Shown here: piece after piece, positions 1-6,664 of the stretch
Layout of the letters: the number at the start of each line of letters is the position of its first letter
Numbering within the stretch: position 1 is the first letter of the stretch
Source: Thermoplasmata archaeon
Lineage (GTDB): Archaea; Thermoplasmatota; Thermoplasmata; Thermoplasmatales; Thermoplasmataceae
Assembly (NCBI GenBank): GCA_021797025.1
Contig: JAKAAK010000028.1
Coordinates: forward strand, 1-19,080
Direction of reading: 5' to 3'
DNA: 19,080 nucleotides
Made by a program: the position numbers and the translations under genes
Notes under the pieces: generated by a model
What the model saw: the letters and a program-made list of their open reading frames with translations, nothing else
Databases searched by the model: none
What the model was told of the DNA's origin: nothing

Positions 1-2
1 TG

Positions 3-368
3 GAAAAACTCCATAAAAGTACGTACAGCTTAGGAGTCCTGACAGGGAATCTCCAGGCTATAGCCTCTCTGAGGCTTGAAAAGGCAGGCATATCGTCATA
101 CTTTGTGGCAGGTGGATACGGTGATGATAGCAGAGTAAGATCAAAACTTGTAAACTATGCCATAGAAAGGTTCGGGAAATCCATTGAAAGGGAGGATATT
201 TACCTCATAGGGGATACACCACTGGATATAAGAGCAGCAAGGGATGCCTCTGTAAATGCCATAGCTGTCGCAACCGGAGTGTACAAAGCATCAGATTTAA
301 CAGGATCTGACCTTGTGCTTGATAATTTCACAGAAGAAAAAAAATTAATGGATTTTTTAAAAATTTAG
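3..368 (+). CDS. HAD-superfamily phosphatase, C-terminal part (5' end outside window)
   Basis: About 121 residues are visible; the frame is open to the left edge, so the start codon lies outside. The fragment holds HAD motif II (hydrophobic strand ending LTGN near residue 14) and motif IV (IGDTPLDIRAARDA), where the acidic pair binds Mg2+. These fit a phosphoglycolate-phosphatase/beta-phosphoglucomutase-like HAD hydrolase acting on a small phosphorylated metabolite in the cytoplasm. Motif I with the nucleophilic Asp is not in view, so activity and substrate cannot be judged. An in-frame GTG at 105 is not the start, because conserved sequence continues upstream of it. The TAG stop overlaps the stop of the convergent MFS gene. 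Family is secure, substrate unknown. Confidence 0.85.
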   Translation, partial: EKLHKSTYSLGVLTGNLQAIASLRLEKAGISSYFVAGGYGDDSRVRSKLVNYAIERFGKSIEREDIYLIGDTPLDIRAARDASVNAIAVATGVYKASDLTGSDLVLDNFTEEKKLMDFLKI

Positions 369-1759
369 GTATCGTTTGATGCCTTTTCCAGGCTTTCCCT
401 CTTTAATTCAGGACCAAGCACAACCTCTGCAATGCCCCCTATAATCAGGACGATTCCGGTTACCACAAATACATACAGTAATCCATAGTTGAGAAGGGCA
501 AGAAGCACGAATGGGCCTATTATTCCTCCAAGCCTTCCGAAGCCTATGGCGGTTCCCAGCCCGGAACCCCTCGCCCTTGTGGGAAACATCTCTCCTATCT
601 GTGGATAGAGCAGTGCAGCTGCGGCATATGTAAAGAAATACATCAGCGATAAAATTGCAATGAATACAACAAAGTCTATTGAATGCACAACAATGCCCAG
701 AATTATTGCAACGATGCCTGCCACAATATATGTTATCATTATAACCGGCCTTCTCCCGATTATATCCAGGAGATATGCCCAGACCAGAACGCCCAGAACG
801 CCCGCACCGAGAACCACACTTAAAATCAGGCCAGTATCCTTTGATGGTATAAGGTATATCTTCGTGAATATCAGGGGTATGATAGAGAAAGCAGCATAAT
901 AGGGCCAGGTTTCACAGAAGTTAAGTATCCATGATAGAGCAATTCTCTTCTTATATTTCCTGAATATAACGCTAAAGCCCTCAGATGCCATAACCTTTCC
1001 CTCATCCACAGGAATATTTACAGTGTCCTTGACATCTGACAGTTTTCCCTTGGTTTTTTTAACTTCTGCCTCTATGTTATCAACTATGTCCTCTGCCTCA
1101 TTGACCTTTCCCTTCCTGAGGAGGTAACGGACCGATTCCGGCAAATCAAGCCTGGCGACGAATATAAATCCTGCCAGAACAAATGCAGTAAGGAATGCTA
1201 TCCTCCACCCGAAGCTTACTGGAAGGTATGCTATTGCAAAGAATGAAACAAAGCCGGCTATAAATGTTCCGAAATCAAACATAACGCCGTTGCCTGTTCC
1301 AACTGAAAAGCCCCTATTTTTAGATGGAGAAAACTCCTCTAAGGCTGCTATGGCAGACCCCAGCTCGCCACCGATTCCGAAACCTGCTATGGCCCTGGAT
1401 AGAGCCAGCATTGGATAATCAACTGAAACAGCCGATAAAAGCGATCCTCCGGCTATGATTGCCATGGTTATAATGAATAGCTGTTTTCTTCCCCTTACAT
1501 CTGCAAGGGACCCTAAATATATTCCACCAACCATTTCACCCACAAGGAATATAGGTGTGAGTGCAACTGCCTCCTCGCTGGTCAGGCTAAAAAGCTTTTC
1601 CACCGTTGACAGGGTGGAGCCACCAACAGAAAGCACAAAACCCTCAAGCAGCATCCCGCCAGCCAGTATAAGCCAGACCTTCCAGTGCCATGCACTCCAT
1701 GGCAGGCGGTCCAGCCGTGGCAGTAGGCTTGTTGTAATTTCACTATCTTTCTTTGCCAT
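365..1759 (-). CDS. MFS transporter (metabolite:H+ symporter / sugar-porter type)
   Basis: A 464-residue polytopic membrane protein with about 12 hydrophobic segments, the normal length for the major facilitator superfamily. It has the MFS motif A after TM2 (GSLADVRGRK, residues 83-92), its repeat in the second half (LLDIIGRR, about 330-337), and LPESVRYLL (about 206-214) after TM6, as in sugar porters and aromatic-acid/metabolite H+ symporters. A charged cytoplasmic loop (about 215-270) separates the two six-helix halves. In an acidophile, proton-coupled import is likely, but the substrate cannot be read from sequence. The ATG at 1759 sits about 17-30 bases from a TATA box, consistent with a leaderless mRNA. 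The gene is divergent from a HxlR regulator that may control it. Confidence 0.9.
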   Translation of the reverse strand: MAKKDSEITTSLLPRLDRLPWSAWHWKVWLILAGGMLLEGFVLSVGGSTLSTVEKLFSLTSEEAVALTPIFLVGEMVGGIYLGSLADVRGRKQLFIITMAIIAGGSLLSAVSVDYPMLALSRAIAGFGIGGELGSAIAALEEFSPSKNRGFSVGTGNGVMFDFGTFIAGFVSFFAIAYLPVSFGWRIAFLTAFVLAGFIFVARLDLPESVRYLLRKGKVNEAEDIVDNIEAEVKKTKGKLSDVKDTVNIPVDEGKVMASEGFSVIFRKYKKRIALSWILNFCETWPYYAAFSIIPLIFTKIYLIPSKDTGLILSVVLGAGVLGVLVWAYLLDIIGRRPVIMITYIVAGIVAIILGIVVHSIDFVVFIAILSLMYFFTYAAAALLYPQIGEMFPTRARGSGLGTAIGFGRLGGIIGPFVLLALLNYGLLYVFVVTGIVLIIGGIAEVVLGPELKRESLEKASNDT

Positions 1760-1775
1760 AATAATTTAACCGTTA

Positions 1776-1789
1776 TTTATATATAAATA
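1776..1789 (-). promoter_or_regulatory. TATA box of the MFS gene
   Basis: The palindromic AT stretch ATTTATATATAAAT lies 17-30 bases before the ATG at 1759, the spacing expected for an archaeal TATA box of a leaderless transcript. Position and composition are seen; function is inferred. Confidence 0.55.
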
Positions 1790-1813
1790 TTTGTATGTGT
1801 CTACTCAAATATT
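1786..1813. promoter_or_regulatory. Inverted repeat, candidate operator between MFS and HxlR genes
   Basis: A perfect 8-base inverted repeat, AATATTTG (1786-1793) and CAAATATT (1806-1813), has 12 bases between arms, so arm centres are 20 bases apart or about two helical turns. The left arm touches the TATA box of the MFS gene. A dimeric winged-helix regulator such as the adjacent HxlR protein could bind here and block TBP/TFB. The repeat is seen; the operator role is inferred. The rest of 1760-2005 shows only promoter-like AT-rich sequence and no gene. Confidence 0.4.
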
Positions 1814-1972
1814 ATTAGAATTTCAAAATAATAGTTATATAAAAAAAATGATAATCCTGGCTTTAATCTCATTATCCCGTTGTATATATCGAGGCAATAA
1901 AATTGGGAAACCAGAAGAAAGATAGAAAGTATCACTCGTAGATATCTGTATTCCCATTAGCTGAAGCTGTGC

Positions 1973-1986
1973 AAATAATATATATT
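1973..1986 (+). promoter_or_regulatory. TATA box of the HxlR gene
   Basis: AT-rich AAATAATATATATT lies 20-33 bases before the ATG at 2006, fitting an archaeal TATA box with a leaderless or near-leaderless mRNA. Confidence 0.5.
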
Positions 1987-2005
1987 CAATTGCATTGTTT
2001 ACTGC

Positions 2006-2350
2006 ATGGATAGCAATATTGAAAATGCATGCATGATTTATGAGGGAGAAAAGAGGGTATGCATAGACCCTTCACTTCCGATTTTTCGATTGATAGGAAA
2101 GCGATACACAATGCTCGTTCTTGGAGTGATAGGAAATAACAATACAAGAAAGAATTTTAATGATATTGTTAAATCCATTCCAGGTTCAAGCAGGACAATT
2201 ATTGCAAAGAGAATTAAAGATCTGGTAGAAGCTGGTATAGTTAAAAGATGTCAGAATGATATTATAAGCTATGAGCTAACAGAATTCGGATATAAAATAA
2301 GAAAGGGTATAATTTGCTTTCTTGAACAGGTTGGATATACTTCGGTATAA
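2006..2350 (+). CDS. HxlR-family winged helix-turn-helix regulator
   Basis: A 114-residue protein matching the HxlR family in length and order: an N-terminal Cys-containing segment (C9, C19), a helix with IGKRYTMLVLGVI (about 30-43), the recognition region around FNDIVKSIPGSSRTIIAKRIKDL, and the wing with YELTEFGYKI. HxlR proteins are dimeric DNA-binding regulators, several of which sense thiol-reactive compounds through an N-terminal Cys; whether C9 or C19 does so here is inference. There is no effector domain. The gene is divergent from the MFS transporter, with 246 bases between them and an inverted repeat in that gap, which suggests local control of the transporter. The start ATG at 2006 is supported by the TATA spacing. 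Confidence 0.88.
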   Translation: MDSNIENACMIYEGEKRVCIDPSLPIFRLIGKRYTMLVLGVIGNNNTRKNFNDIVKSIPGSSRTIIAKRIKDLVEAGIVKRCQNDIISYELTEFGYKIRKGIICFLEQVGYTSV

Positions 2351-2395
2351 AATATTTATGAGTTCATAATCCAGTAAAATATTGATTTAATAAAT

Positions 2396-2418
2396 TTAAA
2401 ATTAAAAATATAAAAAAA
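2396..2418 (-). terminator. T-rich terminator after the solute-binding protein gene
   Basis: On the minus strand the stop codon of the binding-protein gene is followed at once by seven T residues, then further T-rich sequence. This resembles oligo-T termination in archaea. There is no hairpin. Confidence 0.45.
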
Positions 2419-3864
2419 TTAAACAATTATAGGTTTATACATCCCATGTTCATAGTCCTGTGCAACTGTATAGTTGTAATTGCTGAGAAGATATGAGTAC
2501 ATGGCTGAGTTAGCGTTTGCAAGTGCTGTCGATATGGAACTGTAGGTCTGCGCATGACCGCTGGTTATAACAGTAGTCCATGCTGAATCCATTAATGTCT
2601 GCCATTCGCCTATCCATGGTACAGGGTCTCGTATGAATACACCCTCGCTTATGGCCTTTAATGATACATTAAGTACTGAGTTGTTTCCGGTTAAGCCTGT
2701 TACATTCATGCCCACGGTACCGGTATCAACTGATCCTGGCCACTGGTAATCCATCATTGTGTATTTATCTGCGGCTAATCCTTTGTATGTTGCCCAGTAG
2801 GAAGTTTTGTACTCAGGACTGAAATATTTGCTCAGGTTGTATATATAGTACATTGCACTCACATCATTGGTAGAGTTGAATGTAACCGGATTGCCTCCAT
2901 ACTGTACGAAGAACTGGTATAATTCAGTTGCAGTACTGGCTCCTCCATGTCCCTGGAAGTTGATCATTCCTCTGCCGTATTTTGAATCAAGTACTTTTGC
3001 ATCACTCAGAAGTGCTGTGAAATTCTGTGGTTCTGCATTTATGCCAGCGGCTTTGAGTGCTGTCTGGTCAATCCATACCAGTGGTGTGTTTATGATTTCT
3101 GTTATAAATGGTACAGATCCGGAGAATATTGTGCCTTCATAGTCTGTAAGATCGACTATTGATGGAATTACATTGCTCGGCATCAGTGTTTTTACTCCTC
3201 CTTTTACGGTGCTGTTCATATTGAGCAGGTAAGAGTGCCCGTTATATGTCCCGTACGCCAGGACTCCAATGTCCAGGTTATCTATGCTTGTTACTATAGG
3301 TGTTGAGTGCCCGGCTACCACATCTGCTTCCACATCTGATATAATAGATGTTGCGGTTTCGTCCACTGCTGTTACCTTTATATTGGTATATTTAGCGTTG
3401 AATGCACTTACCACGCCTTTGTAATAAGCGGAGAAATCAGATGGGGATACGCTGGTGAAATATGTTATATCCACTGTTGAGCTGCCGGTATAGAACGTTG
3501 TAATTGTTTCGCTTGTGTTGCTACTGCTTATTGGTATAAATCCTGTAGCTGCTTCTCCGGCGAATTCAACGTGTGGCGATAACATATACTGTACAAACTG
3601 ATCCATGGCCTGTGTGTCACTAACACTGAGGCCGGATGTATTAACTTCGGCTATCACACAACCACCCAGCAGATGGTCGGAATTTGCAGGACCGGATGGC
3701 CCTGGATACACTTCCAGTGTCTGTATGGCTGCCTTCTTGGGTAATAAATGGGGAAGTTCTATTGCTATAACTCCGCCTATGACAGCGACCACAATTATGA
3801 TCGCAATCACTTTCACCCAGAAATTCTTTTTAGGTTTAGATGATTCTTCATCAGGTTTCTTCAT
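2419..3864 (-). CDS. Membrane-anchored ABC sugar solute-binding protein with rearranged domain order
   Basis: A 481-residue protein with a charged N-terminus, one hydrophobic anchor (about 15-35) and a large sequon-bearing extracellular part; no lipobox Cys is visible. Residues about 129-385 follow the family-1 sugar-binding-protein order: strand VDITYF, then FNAKYTNIKV, the TPLVWIDQTALKAAGI hinge segment, and YGGNPVTF. The C-terminal end (PWIGEWQTLMDSAW, 416-429) is also canonical. The segment usually just before that end (GG-x-I-strand, S/Q-helix, SP-x-V/E, GFIPISSS) instead lies at residues about 53-115, before the N-lobe. It should capture a sugar outside and pass it to the permeases encoded divergently. 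The ligand is unknown; trehalose or maltodextrin is inferred from neighbouring glycosidases. The ATG at 3864 has a TATA box about 25 bases upstream. Confidence 0.85.
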   Translation of the reverse strand: MKKPDEESSKPKKNFWVKVIAIIIVVAVIGGVIAIELPHLLPKKAAIQTLEVYPGPSGPANSDHLLGGCVIAEVNTSGLSVSDTQAMDQFVQYMLSPHVEFAGEAATGFIPISSSNTSETITTFYTGSSTVDITYFTSVSPSDFSAYYKGVVSAFNAKYTNIKVTAVDETATSIISDVEADVVAGHSTPIVTSIDNLDIGVLAYGTYNGHSYLLNMNSTVKGGVKTLMPSNVIPSIVDLTDYEGTIFSGSVPFITEIINTPLVWIDQTALKAAGINAEPQNFTALLSDAKVLDSKYGRGMINFQGHGGASTATELYQFFVQYGGNPVTFNSTNDVSAMYYIYNLSKYFSPEYKTSYWATYKGLAADKYTMMDYQWPGSVDTGTVGMNVTGLTGNNSVLNVSLKAISEGVFIRDPVPWIGEWQTLMDSAWTTVITSGHAQTYSSISTALANANSAMYSYLLSNYNYTVAQDYEHGMYKPIIV

Positions 3865-3882
3865 AAAAATCTATAACATAGT

Positions 3883-3893
3883 AATATTTAAAC
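3883..3893 (-). promoter_or_regulatory. TATA box of the solute-binding protein gene
   Basis: On the minus strand GTTTAAATATT lies about 20-30 bases before the ATG at 3864, preceded by purine-rich sequence that could be a BRE. It supports a separate, leaderless transcript for the binding protein. Confidence 0.55.
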
Positions 3894-3972
3894 TTTACTG
3901 ATATCTATTAAATAGCCACTGAATTTACACAGCTTATCATGTTTAATATACCATTACCAGTACATACCAAAC

Positions 3973-3982
3973 TTTAAATATA
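3973..3982 (+). promoter_or_regulatory. TATA box of the sugar permease operon
   Basis: TTTAAATATA lies 19-28 bases before the ATG at 4001. The 136-base gap 3865-4000 therefore holds two back-to-back promoters. I see no clear operator palindrome in it. Confidence 0.55.
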
Positions 3983-4000
3983 ACTTATAAATTAATTGCT

Positions 4001-4846
4001 ATGTTCATGCAGAGTCATAGAAATTATAAGTATATAATTTATGTTTTACCGGCACTGGTCTATGTTGCCGTCCTTTCCTTCTTTCCTGCCGCATCTGTGG
4101 TGTTTTATAGCTTCAGAAGCACCGGGGGAGGTTATTCCCTATCCAACTATCATGCAATATACAAGGCAGGGCTTGTGGTCTCACTTGGCGATACATTGCT
4201 TGTAAGCTTCGGTGCACTGTTAATTCAATTATTCTTTGCCATACTCATAGCCAATATTTTAATCAAATCACTCAAGGGGAATAAATTATTTTCCACAATA
4301 TTCATCATTCCCTACGGTATTTCAACTGTGGTTTCTGCATTCATATTTTCATTGATATTCAGCCCGGTGGGAGGATTTGCCAATTCAACCCTGTACTCTC
4401 TGGGAATCCACAGCATCGACTGGTATTCCAATCGATATTCCTCAATGGGCATTGTGATGTTCGCAGACTTCTGGAAAAATACACCACTGGTTGCCCTTAT
4501 ACTCCTGGGCGGAATGTCCACCATACCACCAAGGCTCTATGAGGCGGCGAGCGTTGATGGTGCCGGTTCTTTCAGAAGATTCATACATATAACATTACCG
4601 AATCTGGCTCCATTCATAGCCATAGCATTATTGATAAGGGGTGTCAGTGAATTCAATATATTCGCCCTTCCATTGATATTAATAGGATATTCCCCATCGC
4701 TGATCAATACACTGGTATACGAGTACTTTTTATATTCTTCTACAACATATTACTCCTATGCGGCGGCAAGCATCCTACTGGCAATAATAGTGGTTTTTGC
4801 CTTTATAGTAATAAAATTCGGAGGTGCAAAGCAGTATGAGAAATAG
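4001..4846 (+). CDS. ABC sugar transporter permease (MalF/UgpA type)
   Basis: A 281-residue inner-membrane permease with about six membrane helices. The cytoplasmic EAA loop is well kept: EAASVDGAG (181-189) followed by LP (199-200), the coupling helix that docks into the ATPase. The length fits a six-helix MalF-type subunit without the long periplasmic loop of Escherichia coli MalF. It pairs with the next gene's permease to form the heterodimeric channel of a carbohydrate-uptake (CUT1) importer. First gene of a permease-permease-ATPase operon; TATA spacing supports the ATG at 4001, although an in-frame ATG at 4007 is possible. Substrate is inferred only from context as an alpha-glucoside. 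Confidence 0.92.
   Translation: MFMQSHRNYKYIIYVLPALVYVAVLSFFPAASVVFYSFRSTGGGYSLSNYHAIYKAGLVVSLGDTLLVSFGALLIQLFFAILIANILIKSLKGNKLFSTIFIIPYGISTVVSAFIFSLIFSPVGGFANSTLYSLGIHSIDWYSNRYSSMGIVMFADFWKNTPLVALILLGGMSTIPPRLYEAASVDGAGSFRRFIHITLPNLAPFIAIALLIRGVSEFNIFALPLILIGYSPSLINTLVYEYFLYSSTTYYSYAAASILLAIIVVFAFIVIKFGGAKQYEK
4820..4826 (+). promoter_or_regulatory. Shine-Dalgarno site that sets the second permease start
   Basis: GGAGGTG, a near-perfect complement to the archaeal 16S 3' end, lies nine bases before the ATG at 4836. It argues against the in-frame GTG at 4824, which falls inside the site. Confidence 0.75.
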
Positions 4847-5648
4847 GAATCTGCCATCATATGTAATAGCCATAATTTTGGCCGTGATTTTTATTTATCC
4901 ACTGTACATACTCATACTGATAGCCTTTGAACCCATAAGCCTGACATTTGACAGGCTTTATCCATACCAGCTTCCCTTTGTATTCACCCTGAAGAATTTT
5001 GAATCATCCATAAAGAATCTATCACTGATAAAACCGGTTATAAGGAGTGTTATAGTTGCCTTTACAGTGGGCATTCTTGCACTTGTGCTTGCCACGCCGG
5101 CAGGTTACGGATTGAATAAACTATCAGCGAGATTTTCAAATAAAATCATCATGCTTCTCTTCGTTGTTAACATGATGCCTGCCATAGTTATCGCAATTCC
5201 CATTTCCGTGTACTTCATTAAGGTAGGTCTTTACGATAATATATTCGGCATTGCCCTGGCCCAGGAGCTTGTGGTTTTACCCATATCGGTATTCATCATG
5301 CTTGGTGGTTTCCGGGCACTCCCGCAGGATCTGGAAAACCAGGCAATGGTGGACGGTGCATCCATTATCCATTCCTTCAAGGATGTTATTTTCCCATTAA
5401 TAAAAATACCCTTACTGATATCATTTTTATTGGCTTGGATGACCTCCTGGGACGAGTTTACCTATGCAGTTATAATATCGCCAGTAAACCCGACATTCCC
5501 TGTAAGCCTGTATGATTATGTCAGCAGGGGTGAGCCATTTATAGCCTCAACCTTTGCCCTTCTTGTAACCATACCGGTAATTGTAATAGTTGTTGTGCTC
5601 CAGAAGTATTTAAAGGGAGAGTATTTAAGCGGAGGCATGAAAATATGA
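4836..5648 (+). CDS. ABC sugar transporter permease (MalG/UgpE type)
   Basis: A 270-residue permease with about six membrane helices and a long extracellular stretch after TM1, as in MalG/UgpE subunits. The EAA-like loop is present but degenerate: ENQAMVDGAS (about 167-176) followed by FPL, keeping the D-G pair while the EAA alanines are partly changed. It should form the transport channel with the preceding permease. The start is placed at 4836 rather than the GTG at 4824 because a strong Shine-Dalgarno site lies at the right distance; the gene then overlaps the end of the previous one by 11 bases, suggesting translational coupling. Its TGA overlaps the ATG of the ATPase gene. Confidence 0.92.
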   Translation: MRNRNLPSYVIAIILAVIFIYPLYILILIAFEPISLTFDRLYPYQLPFVFTLKNFESSIKNLSLIKPVIRSVIVAFTVGILALVLATPAGYGLNKLSARFSNKIIMLLFVVNMMPAIVIAIPISVYFIKVGLYDNIFGIALAQELVVLPISVFIMLGGFRALPQDLENQAMVDGASIIHSFKDVIFPLIKIPLLISFLLAWMTSWDEFTYAVIISPVNPTFPVSLYDYVSRGEPFIASTFALLVTIPVIVIVVVLQKYLKGEYLSGGMKI

Positions 5649-6664
5649 ATTATAAAATGGAATTAATAAATCTTGAAAAATCATTTTCAAATGTCAGGGT
5701 ACTGAATAAATTGAATCTGAAAGTGCTGAACGGCGAGTTTCTCGTGGTTCTCGGTCCTTCCGGCGAGGGCAAATCCACACTTCTCAGGACTATTGTGGGA
5801 ATTGAAAATCTCGATGGCGGAAAGATAATAGTTGACGGTAACGATGTAACCTCCCAGCCACCCAATAAAAGGAATATAGCCATGGTGTTCCAGAATTACG
5901 CACTGTATCCAAATATGACAGCGTATAAAAACATTGCATTTCCACTGAAGATGGCTGGGCTTTCAAAGGATGAGATACACAAAAAAATTGAAAAGGTTGC
6001 AGATCTACTCAACATAGGGCCACAGCTCGATGTCAATGCCACAAGGTTGAGTGGGGGGCAGCAGCAGAGGGTTGCAATTGCCAGGGCACTTGTGCGGGAC
6101 CCTGCACTCTTTCTGCTGGATGAACCACTGAGCAATCTTGATGCCCGGGTCAGATACACATCAAGGCAGGAATTGAAAAGATTGCAGAAGGATCTGAATC
6201 ACACGTTCGTTTACGTTACACATGACCAGGTCGAGGCTTCAAACCTTGCAGACAGGGTTGCGGTTCTTCATAATGGTGTGATCGAGCAGATCGGACCATA
6301 CAATGAGTTATATGAGAGACCGGCAACACAGTGGGTCGGCGATTTCATAGGAACATATCCCATGAATTTTATTCCCGGCGATGATATGGGCTATCCAGAC
6401 CGGACCATCGGGTTCAGGACCAGATGGGCAACGGATGGCAATGATATAACAGCCCAGGTTACATTGATAGAAAATTCAGAGGGAAATTACTTCGTGCACT
6501 GCACATCCGGTGGCAGTGATATGGTGGTCAGGACCGATGTAAAATACAGTGTGGGTGACCAGATATCATTCGGATTGGAAAAATTCAATGTGTACAGGGA
6601 TGGAATCCTGGAGGATGTAAAATCCAATGACGGGGTTGCCAGTTCAGAGGTCAATAGCAGCTAG
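5645..6664 (+). CDS. ABC sugar transporter ATPase (MalK/UgpC type)
   Basis: A 339-residue ATPase that drives import. It has Walker A GPSGEGKST (37-45), Q-loop Q83 in VFQNYALYP, signature LSGGQ (135-139), Walker B LFLLDE (155-160) with catalytic E160, a D-loop (SNLDA) and H-switch H193 in THDQVEA. Residues about 235-339 form the MalK-type OB/TOBE regulatory domain (start GTYPMNFIPG, then IGFRT). Walker A carries Glu where MalK proteins usually have Cys or Ser. The start ATG overlaps the previous stop (ATGA) and has GGAGG at 5631-5635, nine bases upstream. All 13 glutamines use CAG, a useful native codon reference. The stop lies in a CTAG shared with the convergent glycosidase gene. Confidence 0.95.
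   Translation: MNYKMELINLEKSFSNVRVLNKLNLKVLNGEFLVVLGPSGEGKSTLLRTIVGIENLDGGKIIVDGNDVTSQPPNKRNIAMVFQNYALYPNMTAYKNIAFPLKMAGLSKDEIHKKIEKVADLLNIGPQLDVNATRLSGGQQQRVAIARALVRDPALFLLDEPLSNLDARVRYTSRQELKRLQKDLNHTFVYVTHDQVEASNLADRVAVLHNGVIEQIGPYNELYERPATQWVGDFIGTYPMNFIPGDDMGYPDRTIGFRTRWATDGNDITAQVTLIENSEGNYFVHCTSGGSDMVVRTDVKYSVGDQISFGLEKFNVYRDGILEDVKSNDGVASSEVNSS

Noticed and set aside
105..368. GTG start for a short 87-residue HAD protein
   Set aside because: The frame stays open to the left edge and contains HAD motif II before this GTG, so the gene begins outside the window.
1760..2005. Possible small RNA gene in the longest gap
   Set aside because: A TATA-like stretch is present near 1833-1850, but no structured RNA, tRNA clover-leaf or terminator could be recognised.
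4824..4835. GTG start for the second permease
   Set aside because: The GTG lies within the GGAGGTG ribosome-binding site; the ATG at 4836 has ideal spacing from it.
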